A stretch of 40,777 nt of DNA, taken from positions 1-40,777 of the forward strand of contig NZ_VOSW01000086.1 in NCBI RefSeq assembly GCF_009690905.1. The letters run 5' to 3'. Source of the DNA: Paraburkholderia madseniana (GTDB lineage: Bacteria > Pseudomonadota > Gammaproteobacteria > Burkholderiales > Burkholderiaceae). Each line of letters opens with the position of its first letter. The stretch's first letter is position 1. The position numbers were made by a program, and so were the translations under genes. The notes beneath the pieces were generated by a model. It did not search any database. It was not told the origin of the DNA and worked only from the letters and a program-made list of their open reading frames with translations. Positions 1 to 8,591 of this stretch are shown here, in pieces.

Positions 1-36
1 CCGCTTAGCAGGAGTGGTTTGAGCTGCTTTCTCTTG

Positions 37-125
37 CCTACTTCTCTTTGCAGCCGGCAAAGAGAAGTAGGTGCCGCCCCGCACAGGGGCAACGCTAATA
101 GACCACTAACAATGCAAGGAAAGGC
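37..125. repeat. Intergenic palindromic repeat, left copy
   Basis: A dyad with 15-bp arms (37-51 and 57-71, core CCTACTTCTCTTTGC) is followed by a conserved tail to 125. Positions 51-125 recur in reverse orientation at 40530-40604 with a single mismatch (T for G near position 115). Repeats of this kind are scattered between genes in Paraburkholderia genomes. The rest of the first 198 bases holds no gene I can support. Confidence 0.85.
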
Positions 126-198
126 ACCAAGGCCAGAACAAGGAAAAGCCAACACCCCAGGCAAACAGAAAAACAAGCGCCGAGCAGGCAAAGAAACG

Positions 199-1092
199 TT
201 ACTTCACCCGCCGACGCCCCAACCCCCGCACCGCGAGCAAACACAAAACCATAACCGTGAGCGACAAGACCGTGGTCATCGTCCCAAGCGCATAAATCAC
301 AGGCGTCGTCACCGACGTGGTAAGACCCTGCAATTCGAGCGGCAAGGTATTCTGATCTCCAATCGCCTGCGAGGTACGCGCAATCTCATCCCATGAAAGT
401 GTGAAACCAAACATTGCGACGCCGACAACCGAAGGTCCGATGATAGGCAAAACAACGTGCCGGAAGCTCTGCCACGGCGTGGCGCCAAGATCCCGCGAAG
501 CCTCTTCATAAGCAGGATTGAAGCGGTTGAACACAGCAAACATCACGAGCAAACCGAACGGCAGCGTCCACGTCAAATGCGCACCCAGCGCCGACGTGAA
601 CAAGCCCATCGACGTCGTATAGGTATCGGCAAACGACTGATACCCCCACGCGGAAGCGAGATACTTCACACCGTTATCGAGCAACCGGAACGTCAGCCCG
701 ATCCCAAGCGAAACGATAATGGACGGCATGATCAGACTGGCGACCGAGACGTAAAAGACCGCCGTATCCCCGCGAAACCGCCGGCGAAAAGCCAATCCGG
801 CTGCCACCGAGAACAGCACCGTCAACACTGTCACAGCCAGCGCGAGCCGCACTGATCGCCCAAATGCACCCCAGATGTCGACATCGCCGACGCCGTCACG
901 CAGCGCGGCAAACCAGTGCAACGACACGCCACGCATCGGAAACGTCAGCCCGCCCTCGGGTCCCTGAAACGAAAGAATGAAAATCGTAATGACCGGTCCA
1001 TAGAGGAACAGGACGAACAAGCCGAACAGCAACGCGAGCCAGTAAAAGCTGGCCGGCCGACGCTCCCGATGTTTGAGGCGAATGGCCTGCAT
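199..1092 (-). CDS. ABC transporter permease, PotC-like
   Basis: Inner-membrane permease of a spermidine/putrescine-type ABC importer, 297 residues. A first membrane segment lies near residues 15-35, several more follow, and the EAA coupling loop reads EEASRDLGATPWQSFRHVVLP. The start was set at MQAIRLKHRE because AAGGAG lies about 9 bases upstream and the preceding permease ends only 2 bases before it. The longer open frame upstream overlaps that permease and reads as shadow. It is the last gene of a four-gene operon (ATPase, binding protein, two permeases). Substrate is not fixed by sequence; this family carries polyamines and related cationic nitrogen compounds. Confidence 0.93.
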   Translation of the reverse strand: MQAIRLKHRERRPASFYWLALLFGLFVLFLYGPVITIFILSFQGPEGGLTFPMRGVSLHWFAALRDGVGDVDIWGAFGRSVRLALAVTVLTVLFSVAAGLAFRRRFRGDTAVFYVSVASLIMPSIIVSLGIGLTFRLLDNGVKYLASAWGYQSFADTYTTSMGLFTSALGAHLTWTLPFGLLVMFAVFNRFNPAYEEASRDLGATPWQSFRHVVLPIIGPSVVGVAMFGFTLSWDEIARTSQAIGDQNTLPLELQGLTTSVTTPVIYALGTMTTVLSLTVMVLCLLAVRGLGRRRVK

Positions 1093-1094
1093 CT

Positions 1095-2009
1095 TCACAG
1101 CTCCTTGCGGATATCGACCACCCGCGTCAGACCCCACACGATCATCAACACGACAGCCAGCAGAATGATCGCGTTGGCTGCCGCGGCGGGAAATTGCAGG
1201 TAGCCGGTCTGGACCTGAATGATCTTGCCGACCGATGCGATCTGCTGGCCGCCCATCACGCCGACGGTCAGGAAATCGCCCATTACGATCGTGATCACGA
1301 AGATCGAGCCGATCACAATGCCGGTCTTCGATAGCGGCAACACCACGTCGCGAATCACTTGCCAGCCGCTCGCCCCCGCATCGCGTGCCGCTTCGAGCAA
1401 GGAGCGGTCGATCCGCATCATCGCGTTGAAAATCGGCACGATCATGAAGAACGTATAGAGGTGCACGAACGCCAGCACGACCGAGAAGTTCGAATACAGC
1501 AGCCATTCGAGCGGCTGGTCGATCAGATGCGCGCCCAGCAGTGCCTGATTGACGAGCCCGTTACGGCCGAGCAACGGCATCCAGGAAATCATGCGGATCA
1601 CGTTCGACGTCCAGAAGGGAATCGTGCAGACGAGGAACAGGATTGTCTGCATGCTCGTCGTGCGCACGTGGAACGCGAGGAAGTAAGCGATCGAAAAACC
1701 CAGCAGCAAGGTCACGGCCCATACGATCGCGCAGAACTTGAGCGTCGACCAGTACGTTTTCAAGGTCACACAGACGTCCGTCATCGACGAACAGCCGTTG
1801 AAAATCGCCGCGTAGTTTTTCAACGTGAACGCCGGGATGATCTGGTATTCGTTGAAGTCCCAGAAACTGACGATCAACGTGATGGCCAACGGCACGATGA
1901 AAAACAGCAGGAACGTGAGCGAAAGCGGCGTCGCCTGCAACCATGCCGGCGCGCGCCGGTGTTTGACGGGCTCATCCTGCGCGTGAGAGGGAAGGTCGAT
2001 CGTTGCCAT
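1095..2009 (-). CDS. ABC transporter permease, PotB-like
   Basis: Inner-membrane permease, 304 residues, first of the two permeases of the polyamine-type importer. The N-terminal 25 residues are cytoplasmic, the first membrane helix is at about 28-48 (LSLTFLLFFIVPLAITLIV), and an EAA loop (LLEAARDAGASGWQVIRDVV) sits in the last third, as in PotB/PotH. It ends 2 bases before the second permease, so the two are translationally coupled. The start has no strong Shine-Dalgarno. A stable hairpin lies between it and the upstream binding-protein gene. Confidence 0.93.
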   Translation of the reverse strand: MATIDLPSHAQDEPVKHRRAPAWLQATPLSLTFLLFFIVPLAITLIVSFWDFNEYQIIPAFTLKNYAAIFNGCSSMTDVCVTLKTYWSTLKFCAIVWAVTLLLGFSIAYFLAFHVRTTSMQTILFLVCTIPFWTSNVIRMISWMPLLGRNGLVNQALLGAHLIDQPLEWLLYSNFSVVLAFVHLYTFFMIVPIFNAMMRIDRSLLEAARDAGASGWQVIRDVVLPLSKTGIVIGSIFVITIVMGDFLTVGVMGGQQIASVGKIIQVQTGYLQFPAAAANAIILLAVVLMIVWGLTRVVDIRKEL

Positions 2010-2059
2010 GGGCGGATATCAGTGGAAGCACTTTTGCGGCATGACCGCGTCATCGAAGA

Positions 2060-2086
2060 ACTGCCGGCATGTCATGCACCGGCAGT
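2060..2086 (-). other. Intra-operon hairpin between binding protein and permease genes
   Basis: Perfect 8-bp arms (ACTGCCGG and CCGGCAGT) around an 11-base loop, in the 108-bp gap after the binding-protein gene. On the minus strand the stem is followed by TTCTTCG, a weak U-rich tract. Hairpins in this place often lower permease expression relative to the binding protein or protect the upstream mRNA; that role here is inference. Confidence 0.6.
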
Positions 2087-2117
2087 CCGGCATGCGATTC
2101 AGTCGCTCAAGCCACGC

Positions 2118-3413
2118 TCAAGCTGCGATGAACTCGTTCCACTTCTGAACCATGTAGATGTTCTCGTCCATCACCGCATTCCAGCAGGCAATCGCCCCCA
2201 TGCGCTGGTTGTACGAGCCACCGTCGCGCACCGTGCCGGTTTTTTCGAGCAACTGGCCGTCAGGTGCCTTGATATCCTGCGCGGCAGCTTTGCCTTCGAT
2301 CCAGTAGTCCCATTCGTAAGGCTGCATGTGCGTTTTCGCCGTCTCGAGCACGCCGGAGTAATAGCCTTGACGCATCAGGTAGGCGCCTGCCCACCCGTCC
2401 TGGAACCAGTTGACGAACTCGTACGCAGCGTCGAGTTTCTTGCCTTGCAGCGAGCGCGGAAAGCCGAAACCTGACGCCCACGAACGATAGCCTTCCTTGA
2501 GCGGCTGGAACTTGCACGCGACGCCCATGGTGCGTACTTTGGTTACGGCCGGCGACCACATCGACTGGATCACCACCTCGCCCGACGCCATCAGGTTCAC
2601 GCTTTCGTTGAAATCCTTCCAGAACGCGCGGAACTGGCCGGCGCGCTTCGCTTCGATCAGGATCTTGATGGTCTGGTCGATTTCGGCCTTGGTCATGTTG
2701 CCTTTGTCGCCGTACTTCACGTGACCCATCGCCTCGATCGCCATTGCCGAATCCATGATGCCGATCGCGGGAATGTTCAACAGCGCCGCCTTGCCCTTGA
2801 ATTGCGGATTGAGCAGTTCGGCCCAACTGTCGATCGGCCGCTTGATGAGGTCGGGACGGATGCCGAGCGTGTCCGCGTTGTATGTGGTCGGGATCAGCGT
2901 CATCCATTCGGTCGGCGTTGCGGAGAATTCCGTGGAGCGCGGGCCGGTCAGGAACATCACCTTTTTCGGCGCGGTGCCCTGATCGCCGATCTTCTTGCCG
3001 TTCACTTCACCGCGTGTCAACACCGGCGTGATCTTGTCGGCGAGCTTGATACGTTTCGCGTCCATGCCCGCGAGCGTGCCGGCCGGGATCAGTTTCTTGA
3101 GCGCGAAATATTCGGTGTCGACAATGTCGAACGAGTTAGGCTGCGTGATGATGCGCTTGGCCACGTCGTCAGTCGTCACCGGCACGTATTGAATGTCGAT
3201 GCCTGTGTCTTCCTTGAATTTCTTCGCGATGTCGGCGCTCTGGTTCACCGCCGTGCCGAGGTAGCGCAACGTGATCTTCTCCTGCGCATGCACGTACGGA
3301 AAACCGGCAATGCCGGCCGCCGCCACAGCGCCCTTGATGAACGTGCGGCGTGACAGGCCCTTTTCCTTCAGATCGGATGCGGCCGCTGCCGGGCTCTCGT
3401 TCGCTTCACTCAT
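2118..3413 (-). CDS. Periplasmic binding protein of polyamine-type ABC importer (Tat signal)
   Basis: Extracellular solute-binding protein of the PotD/PotF class, 431 residues. The N-terminus carries a twin-arginine signal (S21-R-R-T-F-I-K27, hydrophobic stretch, likely cleavage after VHA43), so it is probably exported folded by Tat. The mature part begins EKITLRYLGTAVNQ and has the two-lobe layout of the family. The start is supported by AGGAGAAGG just upstream. It lies between the ATPase gene (152-bp gap) and the permeases (108-bp gap). Polyamine is the default substrate, but the nitrogen-catabolic, sigma-54-driven context also allows a ureide or guanidino compound. Confidence 0.93.
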   Translation of the reverse strand: MSEANESPAAAASDLKEKGLSRRTFIKGAVAAAGIAGFPYVHAQEKITLRYLGTAVNQSADIAKKFKEDTGIDIQYVPVTTDDVAKRIITQPNSFDIVDTEYFALKKLIPAGTLAGMDAKRIKLADKITPVLTRGEVNGKKIGDQGTAPKKVMFLTGPRSTEFSATPTEWMTLIPTTYNADTLGIRPDLIKRPIDSWAELLNPQFKGKAALLNIPAIGIMDSAMAIEAMGHVKYGDKGNMTKAEIDQTIKILIEAKRAGQFRAFWKDFNESVNLMASGEVVIQSMWSPAVTKVRTMGVACKFQPLKEGYRSWASGFGFPRSLQGKKLDAAYEFVNWFQDGWAGAYLMRQGYYSGVLETAKTHMQPYEWDYWIEGKAAAQDIKAPDGQLLEKTGTVRDGGSYNQRMGAIACWNAVMDENIYMVQKWNEFIAA

Positions 3414-3565
3414 TGCCTTCTCCTCAGTTGACGTTCGTTTGATGCGCGCTTGATGTTCGATCAGCGCCTGTTTGTCGTTCAGTTGAAGCTCGGTTCACGC
3501 TACTCGTTCAGAGACGTTCTTTGCGCCGCCATGTCGCGCAAGGCAGAACACAACCGCGCACCTGC

Positions 3566-4624
3566 TCAGGCCGCCAGCGGATGCGCGTCCTGCTCGTTCC
3601 ACCAGACCACCACACGCGCGTCGGGGCCGAGCCGCGCAGGGTCATAGTCGCCGTCGCTCACGAGCGAAATCAGTTCAGACGAGCCGTCGAGCGGATCGAG
3701 CGTCATGCGTAAATGGGTGCCTTGGTACTCCGCTTCGCGTACCTTGCAGGGCACGCCGCCAATCCGCGTCAGGCCGCTCTCACCGGTTGCGGTCTGGACG
3801 GGCGTGACGCCGTGCGGCACCACCCGCAAATGATCGGCGCGTACGGTAAACGAGCGGCCGTTCGTGTTGAATACGTTGTGACCACCGAGAAAACGCGCGA
3901 CGAATTCAGTCCGCGGGCGATTGAAGACTTCGTGCGGCGAGCCACTTTGTTCGATGTGCCCGTGACTCATCACGACCACCAGATCGGCAAGCGCCATCGC
4001 TTCTTCCTGCGAATGTGTGACGTGCACGAACGTGATGCCGAGTTCTTTCTGCCAGCGCTTGAGTTCCGCACGCATCTGCACGCGCAGGAACGGATCGAGC
4101 GCTGATAACGGCTCGTCGAGCAATAGACAACCCGGTTGATTCAGCAACGCACGAGCGAGCGCCACACGTTGCTGCTGGCCACCCGACAGTTGCGCCGGTT
4201 TGCGTTCGGCATACGCGGACATCGCGACCAGTTCCAGCAGCTCACCGGCACGCTTGCGGCGCACATCCTTCGCGATGCCGCGCATTTTCAGGCTGAACGC
4301 GACGTTATCGAGCGCGCTCAGATGCGGGAACAGCGCGTAGTTCTGAAAGACCATTGCCGTGCCGCGGGCAGCGGGTTCTTCCCGCGTGACATTGCGTCCC
4401 GCGATCAGAATGTCACCCTCGGTGACCGATTCATGCCCGGCGATCATGCGCAGGGTCGAGGTCTTGCCACATCCCGAGGGCCCGAGCAGGCAGCAGTACT
4501 GGCCGCCGGCAATGCGCAGATCGATGGCGTCGACGGCAAGCGAGTCGCCGTATTGCTTCGACACGTGCACCAGTTCGATATCGGCGGCTGTAGTTTCGAG
4601 CACCGTTGAAGCAGGCTGAATCAT
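3566..4624 (-). CDS. ABC transporter ATP-binding protein, PotA-like
   Basis: Cytoplasmic ATPase of the polyamine-type importer, 352 residues from the chosen start. Walker A is GPSGCGKTST, the signature is LSGGQQQRVALARAL and Walker B is LLLDEPLSALD. A C-terminal TOBE-like region contains VRADHLRVVPHG. The start MIQPASTVLE was chosen because the family begins shortly before the ELVHVSKQYGD strand; the 29 residues added by the next upstream start are Trp/Arg-rich and overlap the sigma-54 promoter. First gene of the operon, which explains the promoter at 4702-4717. Confidence 0.92.
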   Translation of the reverse strand: MIQPASTVLETTAADIELVHVSKQYGDSLAVDAIDLRIAGGQYCCLLGPSGCGKTSTLRMIAGHESVTEGDILIAGRNVTREEPAARGTAMVFQNYALFPHLSALDNVAFSLKMRGIAKDVRRKRAGELLELVAMSAYAERKPAQLSGGQQQRVALARALLNQPGCLLLDEPLSALDPFLRVQMRAELKRWQKELGITFVHVTHSQEEAMALADLVVVMSHGHIEQSGSPHEVFNRPRTEFVARFLGGHNVFNTNGRSFTVRADHLRVVPHGVTPVQTATGESGLTRIGGVPCKVREAEYQGTHLRMTLDPLDGSSELISLVSDGDYDPARLGPDARVVVWWNEQDAHPLAA

Positions 4625-4701
4625 GGAGTGGGTGTCCTCGTGAACGGCGAAGTGCTGACGCACGCAAAACCACACGCGATGCCTCGGCGAAGCCATCCAA
4701 A

Positions 4702-4717
4702 TGCAAGACATGTGCCA
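4702..4717 (-). promoter_or_regulatory. Sigma-54 (-24/-12) promoter for the polyamine-type operon
   Basis: TGGCACATGTCTTGCA on the minus strand: GG and GC separated by exactly 10 bases, differing from the consensus TGGCACG-N4-TTGCW only by A for G at the seventh base. Transcription would start near 4690, about 65 bases before the ATPase start codon. This predicts RpoN control and an enhancer-binding activator such as NtrC. Confidence 0.72.
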
Positions 4718-4777
4718 TCCGTCGCTTCGTAGTGGTCGCGGATTGCAAACGCGCCGGTGTGCTTAACGTCGACGAGT

Positions 4778-4793
4778 TGGCTCACATATTGCA
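4778..4793 (+). promoter_or_regulatory. Sigma-54 (-24/-12) promoter for the deacetylase-GntR operon
   Basis: TGGCTCACATATTGCA with GG-N10-GC spacing and a perfect TTGCA -12 element. It points away from the minus-strand sigma-54 element at 4702-4717, about 60 bp apart. Predicted start near 4803, leaving a leader of about 138 bases before the gene at 4941. The rest of the 4625-4940 gap shows no gene. Confidence 0.62.
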
Positions 4794-4835
4794 AACGATC
4801 CGCAGCGTCGATCGTCAGCGATCAAAGCGTTTCTT

Positions 4836-4852
4836 TTGCGCAATCGCGGTGC
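4836..4852. promoter_or_regulatory. Possible NtrC-type enhancer site
   Basis: TGCGCAATCGCGGTGCG resembles the NtrC consensus TGCACCA-N3-TGGTGCA at 10 of 14 positions. It lies about 120-130 bp upstream of the minus-strand sigma-54 promoter, a normal enhancer distance. Found by eye only; weak on its own. Confidence 0.3.
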
Positions 4853-4940
4853 GTCTTCGGTCCGTCCCGGGGCATGATCCGGCCAACTCGGTTCATGCAG
4901 GGCGCCACGCGTCGCTTTTAGTCACTCACGGCTTCTTTAC

Positions 4941-5906
4941 ATGAACGACACACGGAACATGCCCGCAGCAGAGAATCGCGCCCGTCAATCGATCGCCACC
5001 CATGGCCGCTTTTCCTATCGCCCGATCACGGACAGCGATGCGTTCCGCTGGCCCGGCGATAGCGGACTCGCGGTCTACCTCGGCTTCAATATCGAGCACT
5101 TTGCGTTCGGCGAGGGACTCGGCGCCGCGCTCGGCCCGATTTCGCCGCAACCGGATGTGCTGAACCATAGCTGGCGCGAGTACGGCAACCGCGTGGGCGC
5201 GTGGCGCTGCATCGAACTGTTCGACCAACTGGCAATGCCAGCAGGCACGCTCATCAATACCGCGCTCTACGACCATTGCCCGGAACTGATTGCGGCCTGC
5301 GTGGCGCGTGGCGACGAACTGATCGGTCACGGTCACACCAATGCACACCGGCAAAGCGACCTCGACGAAAACGGCGAACGCGAACTGCTTCTGCATTGCC
5401 GCGAACGTATCGCCGAAGCGTCCGGCACGCCACCGCAGGGCTGGCTCTCACCGTGGATCTCCGAATCGCACCTGACGCCTGACCTTCTGGCCGAGACCGG
5501 TTATCGCTATACGCTGAACTGGTGTCACGACGATCGTCCGGTACGCATGGCTACACGCAGTGGGCCGTTATGGTCGATTCCGTACCCGCAGGAACTCAAC
5601 GATCTGCCGATGATGGTGGGCCGCCATATGGACGGCCGCGCGTTCGCCGACATGATCGTCGATCAGTTCGACGAGATGCTTGAACAGGCTAATCGCGGCA
5701 CGCAGCCGCAGGCGCTCGTGATGGGTATCGCGCTCCATCCTTATCTGGTGGGGCAGCCATATCGACTACGGCATCTGCGCCGCGCACTCGACCATATCGC
5801 CGCGGCACGAGCGAAAGGCGATGTGTGGATCACGACGCCGGGCGCAATCGCGCATCACATGGACGAACTGGAGCGGGACGGCGTGTTGCGCCCGGAGGTC
5901 GCATGA
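4941..5906 (+). CDS. Polysaccharide deacetylase-family hydrolase, PuuE allantoinase-like
   Basis: Cytoplasmic hydrolase of the NodB/polysaccharide-deacetylase fold, 321 residues, no signal peptide. Family features are LAVYLGFNIEHF (about 45-56), the ELIGHGHTNAH metal-site region (about 127-137), GWLSPWISES (about 168-177) and a late ALHPYLVGQPYR segment. The arrangement resembles the cofactor-independent allantoinase PuuE and its relatives, which open cyclic ureides, rather than secreted chitin deacetylases. Its stop overlaps the start of the GntR gene (ATGA), and it is divergent from the ABC importer. A role in hydrolysing an imported cyclic amide or ureide is inference; substrate unknown. 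Confidence 0.85.
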   Translation: MNDTRNMPAAENRARQSIATHGRFSYRPITDSDAFRWPGDSGLAVYLGFNIEHFAFGEGLGAALGPISPQPDVLNHSWREYGNRVGAWRCIELFDQLAMPAGTLINTALYDHCPELIAACVARGDELIGHGHTNAHRQSDLDENGERELLLHCRERIAEASGTPPQGWLSPWISESHLTPDLLAETGYRYTLNWCHDDRPVRMATRSGPLWSIPYPQELNDLPMMVGRHMDGRAFADMIVDQFDEMLEQANRGTQPQALVMGIALHPYLVGQPYRLRHLRRALDHIAAARAKGDVWITTPGAIAHHMDELERDGVLRPEVA

Positions 5907-6664
5907 GCACGAGCACCAACCCGAAAGCTGGCGCGGTCACCGCCAGAAAAACACCGAAGGAAGAAGCGGACGTCGACGAGCGCATCTATCAATCGATCTT
6001 CGACGGCGTGCTGAACCACCGTTTGACGCCCGGCACGAAGCTGCCGGAGCCCGAGTTGTGCCAACTGTTCGGCGTGGGCCGCGCGGTCGTGCGGCGCGTG
6101 CTGGAAAAGCTCGCCTACGACGGCATCGTCGTGCTGCGGCCGAACAAGGGCGCAGTGATCGCCGAGCCGACGCCGGAGGAAACGCGCGAGATCTTCGAAG
6201 CGCGGCGCTCCGTTGAACGCATGCTGGTCGAGCTGGCCGTACAGCGCGCGAGCGCCCAGGACATCAAGGCCTTGCGCCAGCAACTGGCGAGCGAACACGA
6301 GGCGATGCATCGCTTCGACCAGCCTTCGTGGGCCACGCTCGCGAGCGGTTTTCATATGCGCATCGCTGCGCTCGCGGGCAACTCGATCCTGCAAAACTAT
6401 CTGAAGGAACTGGTTTCGCGCTGCTCGCTCATTGTCGGCGTATATGAACCGCCGGGGCACGCGCCGTGCGAGCACGCTGAACATGCGACGATTGTCGATT
6501 GCATCGAGGCACGCGATGCAGCGGGCGCTATGGCCCATATGGAAGCGCACCTTCGCGATATCCAGGAGCGGATCGAAACCTCGCGGATGCGCGGCGAGAA
6601 GAGCCTGGGCCAGTTGCTCGGCATCACTGGCTACGCCAATGCGTCAGCGCGGGAAACTACGTGA
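5903..6664 (+). CDS. GntR-family regulator, FCD type
   Basis: DNA-binding repressor or activator, 253 residues. An N-terminal winged helix (LPEPELCQLFGVGRAVVRRV, about 46-65) is followed by an all-helical FCD effector domain (EIFEARRSVERMLVELAV onward, with FHMRIAALAGN and the late EHATIVDCIEARD metal/effector motif). The start at 5903 overlaps the preceding stop (ATGA) and has GGAGG about 6 bases upstream. Co-transcription with the deacetylase-like gene suggests that it senses the substrate of that pathway and acts on the divergent promoter region at 4625-4940. Confidence 0.92.
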   Translation: MSTSTNPKAGAVTARKTPKEEADVDERIYQSIFDGVLNHRLTPGTKLPEPELCQLFGVGRAVVRRVLEKLAYDGIVVLRPNKGAVIAEPTPEETREIFEARRSVERMLVELAVQRASAQDIKALRQQLASEHEAMHRFDQPSWATLASGFHMRIAALAGNSILQNYLKELVSRCSLIVGVYEPPGHAPCEHAEHATIVDCIEARDAAGAMAHMEAHLRDIQERIETSRMRGEKSLGQLLGITGYANASARETT

Positions 6665-6698
6665 GTGGCGACACGCGACCGCTTGATGCCCGGCTGAC

Positions 6699-8285
6699 TC
6701 AAACCCCAAGCGCACGGCCGTCGCTACGTGGATCGTGCGCGCCTGATGCTGCACCGTCCGACTCGATGCGGATCACGCCTGGATGGCCCGCCAACGGACT
6801 CTGCGCCGGAATAGCGCTCACCTCATGTCCACGTGCAGCGAGTTCGGCGAACACGTTGGCGCCGGCGTCTTCTTCGAGCTTCAACGCATCGCGTGTATCG
6901 GAGAAAGTCTTGCCAAGCAGGAAGCGAGGACGGGCGAGGGCAGTGAGCGGGTCCATCCCGTAGTCGATCAGCCGCGTCAGGATCGCGGCCAGCGTTTGCG
7001 GCTGACCGTCGGCGCCTTGCGTGCCGAACAGCAGATGTGGCCGGCCATTCTTCAGATACATGCCGGGGTTGAGCGTATGGAACGGCCGCTTGCCCGGTTG
7101 CACCGTGTTGTGATGCCGGGGATTCGTGCTGAATGACGCGCCGCGGTTGTGCCACAGAATCCCCGTATCGCCCGCCACCACGCCGCTACCCCAGTCGAAG
7201 TAAACCGTTTGCAGAACACTGACGCTGCGGCCTTCGCTATCCGTCGCGCCGATAAACACCGTGTCGCCCGGGCGGAACACATGGGGCCATGCGCGCGCTT
7301 CACGCAGATCGATCGAGCGTGCATGCGCATCGAGCGCGGCGGGCGACAGCATGTCGTCGACCGGCACGGAGTTGAACTCAGGATCGGACACGAAGCGGTC
7401 GCGGTCCACGAACGCGACCTTCACCGCTTCCACCAGCAGGTGGTAGTACTCGGCGCTGCCCTCGGCAATCTGCGCAATGTCGAAACGATCGAGCATGCCC
7501 ATGATCTGCAGGGTCGTCACACCTTGAGTCGGCGGCCGCATGCTGACCAGTTCGCCGCCACGGTAGGCCACGCGCAATGGCGCCTCATCGCGTGCTTGCG
7601 TTCGCGCCAGATCGCTCAACGTCAGCGGCGAGCCGGCTTCGCGCAAACCGAGTGCGATCCGCTCCGCAAGCTCGCCCTCATAGAATTCGCGTGCGCCGAA
7701 GCGGGCAATCCGCTCGATGCTCTTCGCCAGCGCGGGTTGCACGAAACGTTCGGCGATGGCAGGAATATGGCCGTGCGGCGCGAAAGTTGCCGCGAAGCCG
7801 GGCAGGGCATGCAATTCGTCCGCCCGCATGCTTTGCCAGAAATGCTGCGAGGGCGTGACCGGGAAGCCATCGGTTGCATATTCCAGCGCACGGTCGAACA
7901 GCGACGACCACGATTGCGCGCCGTCCCATGCGTCTTTGCTGATCTCGTACGCCTGACGCCATGTGTCGACGGTCGCGGCCGTGGTGAGTGCCGAGGCAGC
8001 ACCGCGCAGTGGAATGGCGCCTGTGAACGCGGGCAGTTGCTGCGCGGCCTGACCGATGCCCGACACCGTGCGCAACATCCCTTGCCGGTCGCCGATCACC
8101 CAGAAAGCGTCACCGCCGAGCCCGGTGAAATGCGGATACGTCACGCAGAGCGCCGCGCCGATGGCGATCGCGGCTTCGATCGCGTTGCCGCCGGCACGCA
8201 ATACGTCGCGACCCGCCTCGCTCGCCAACGCATGAGGGCTGGTGATCATGCCGGCAGTCGAACTGGCGAGTCGGGTGTCGTGCAT
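6699..8285 (-). CDS. Gamma-glutamyltransferase-family hydrolase
   Basis: Ntn-hydrolase of the gamma-glutamyltranspeptidase family, 528 residues. N-terminal MITSPHALASEAGRDVLRAG and GGNAIEAAIAIGAALCVTYP are typical of the large subunit. The putative autocleavage/nucleophile threonine is T342 in RPGDTVFIGATD, followed by the small-subunit motif GSGVVAGDTGILWHNRGASF. There is no signal peptide, unlike periplasmic GGT, so it is probably cytoplasmic. The start at 8285 has GGAG 7 bases upstream; the longer frame reads into the atzF promoter region. It converges with the GntR gene (34-bp gap). Substrate unknown; a gamma-glutamyl or related amide made from an imported amine is possible. Confidence 0.88.
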   Translation of the reverse strand: MHDTRLASSTAGMITSPHALASEAGRDVLRAGGNAIEAAIAIGAALCVTYPHFTGLGGDAFWVIGDRQGMLRTVSGIGQAAQQLPAFTGAIPLRGAASALTTAATVDTWRQAYEISKDAWDGAQSWSSLFDRALEYATDGFPVTPSQHFWQSMRADELHALPGFAATFAPHGHIPAIAERFVQPALAKSIERIARFGAREFYEGELAERIALGLREAGSPLTLSDLARTQARDEAPLRVAYRGGELVSMRPPTQGVTTLQIMGMLDRFDIAQIAEGSAEYYHLLVEAVKVAFVDRDRFVSDPEFNSVPVDDMLSPAALDAHARSIDLREARAWPHVFRPGDTVFIGATDSEGRSVSVLQTVYFDWGSGVVAGDTGILWHNRGASFSTNPRHHNTVQPGKRPFHTLNPGMYLKNGRPHLLFGTQGADGQPQTLAAILTRLIDYGMDPLTALARPRFLLGKTFSDTRDALKLEEDAGANVFAELAARGHEVSAIPAQSPLAGHPGVIRIESDGAASGAHDPRSDGRALGV

Positions 8286-8572
8286 CGATGCTCCGCTACG
8301 GGGGATGAGCAGTGAGTGAGGTCGTCGGAGTAGCGAGTATAAGTTCGCGCACGGCGCCGAAAAAAATCGGCACGTAGCGGTAACGTGCGATCGCGGCGCG
8401 CCGCTGCGCGCCAGGCTCGAATGCAGGGCGCAGGAGCCCCGAGTTGGGGAGCGCTGCACCATGACGCTTTGATCGAAAGGCGGCAGCGCGGCCCGTCCTC
8501 GCCGCCGGTAAATCGTCGCAAAACCAAACCTGGCAAGGTTGACAGCGCGTTCGGGCGAACTTGAAAGTCACC

Positions 8573-8588
8573 TGGCATAGCTCCTGCT
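8573..8588 (+). promoter_or_regulatory. Sigma-54 (-24/-12) promoter of the biuret operon
   Basis: TGGCATAGCTCCTGCT: GG at 8574-8575 and GC at 8586-8587, exactly 10 bases apart. The -12 half is TGCT instead of TTGC, so it is a weaker match than the others. Predicted start about 8598, within the operator array. A perfect NtrC-like half site TGCACCA lies at 8455-8461, about 110 bp upstream. The remainder of the 8286-8572 gap shows no gene. Confidence 0.55.
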
Positions 8589-8591
8589 AAT

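Noticed and set aside
1359..2474. 371-codon open frame on the plus strand opposite the permease and binding-protein genes
   Set aside because: Arg/His/Glu-rich shadow of two strong minus-strand genes, without a domain.
8539..8567. Sigma-70-like -35 TTGACA upstream of atzF
   Set aside because: No acceptable -10 at 16-18 bp spacing; the sigma-54 element at 8573 fits better.
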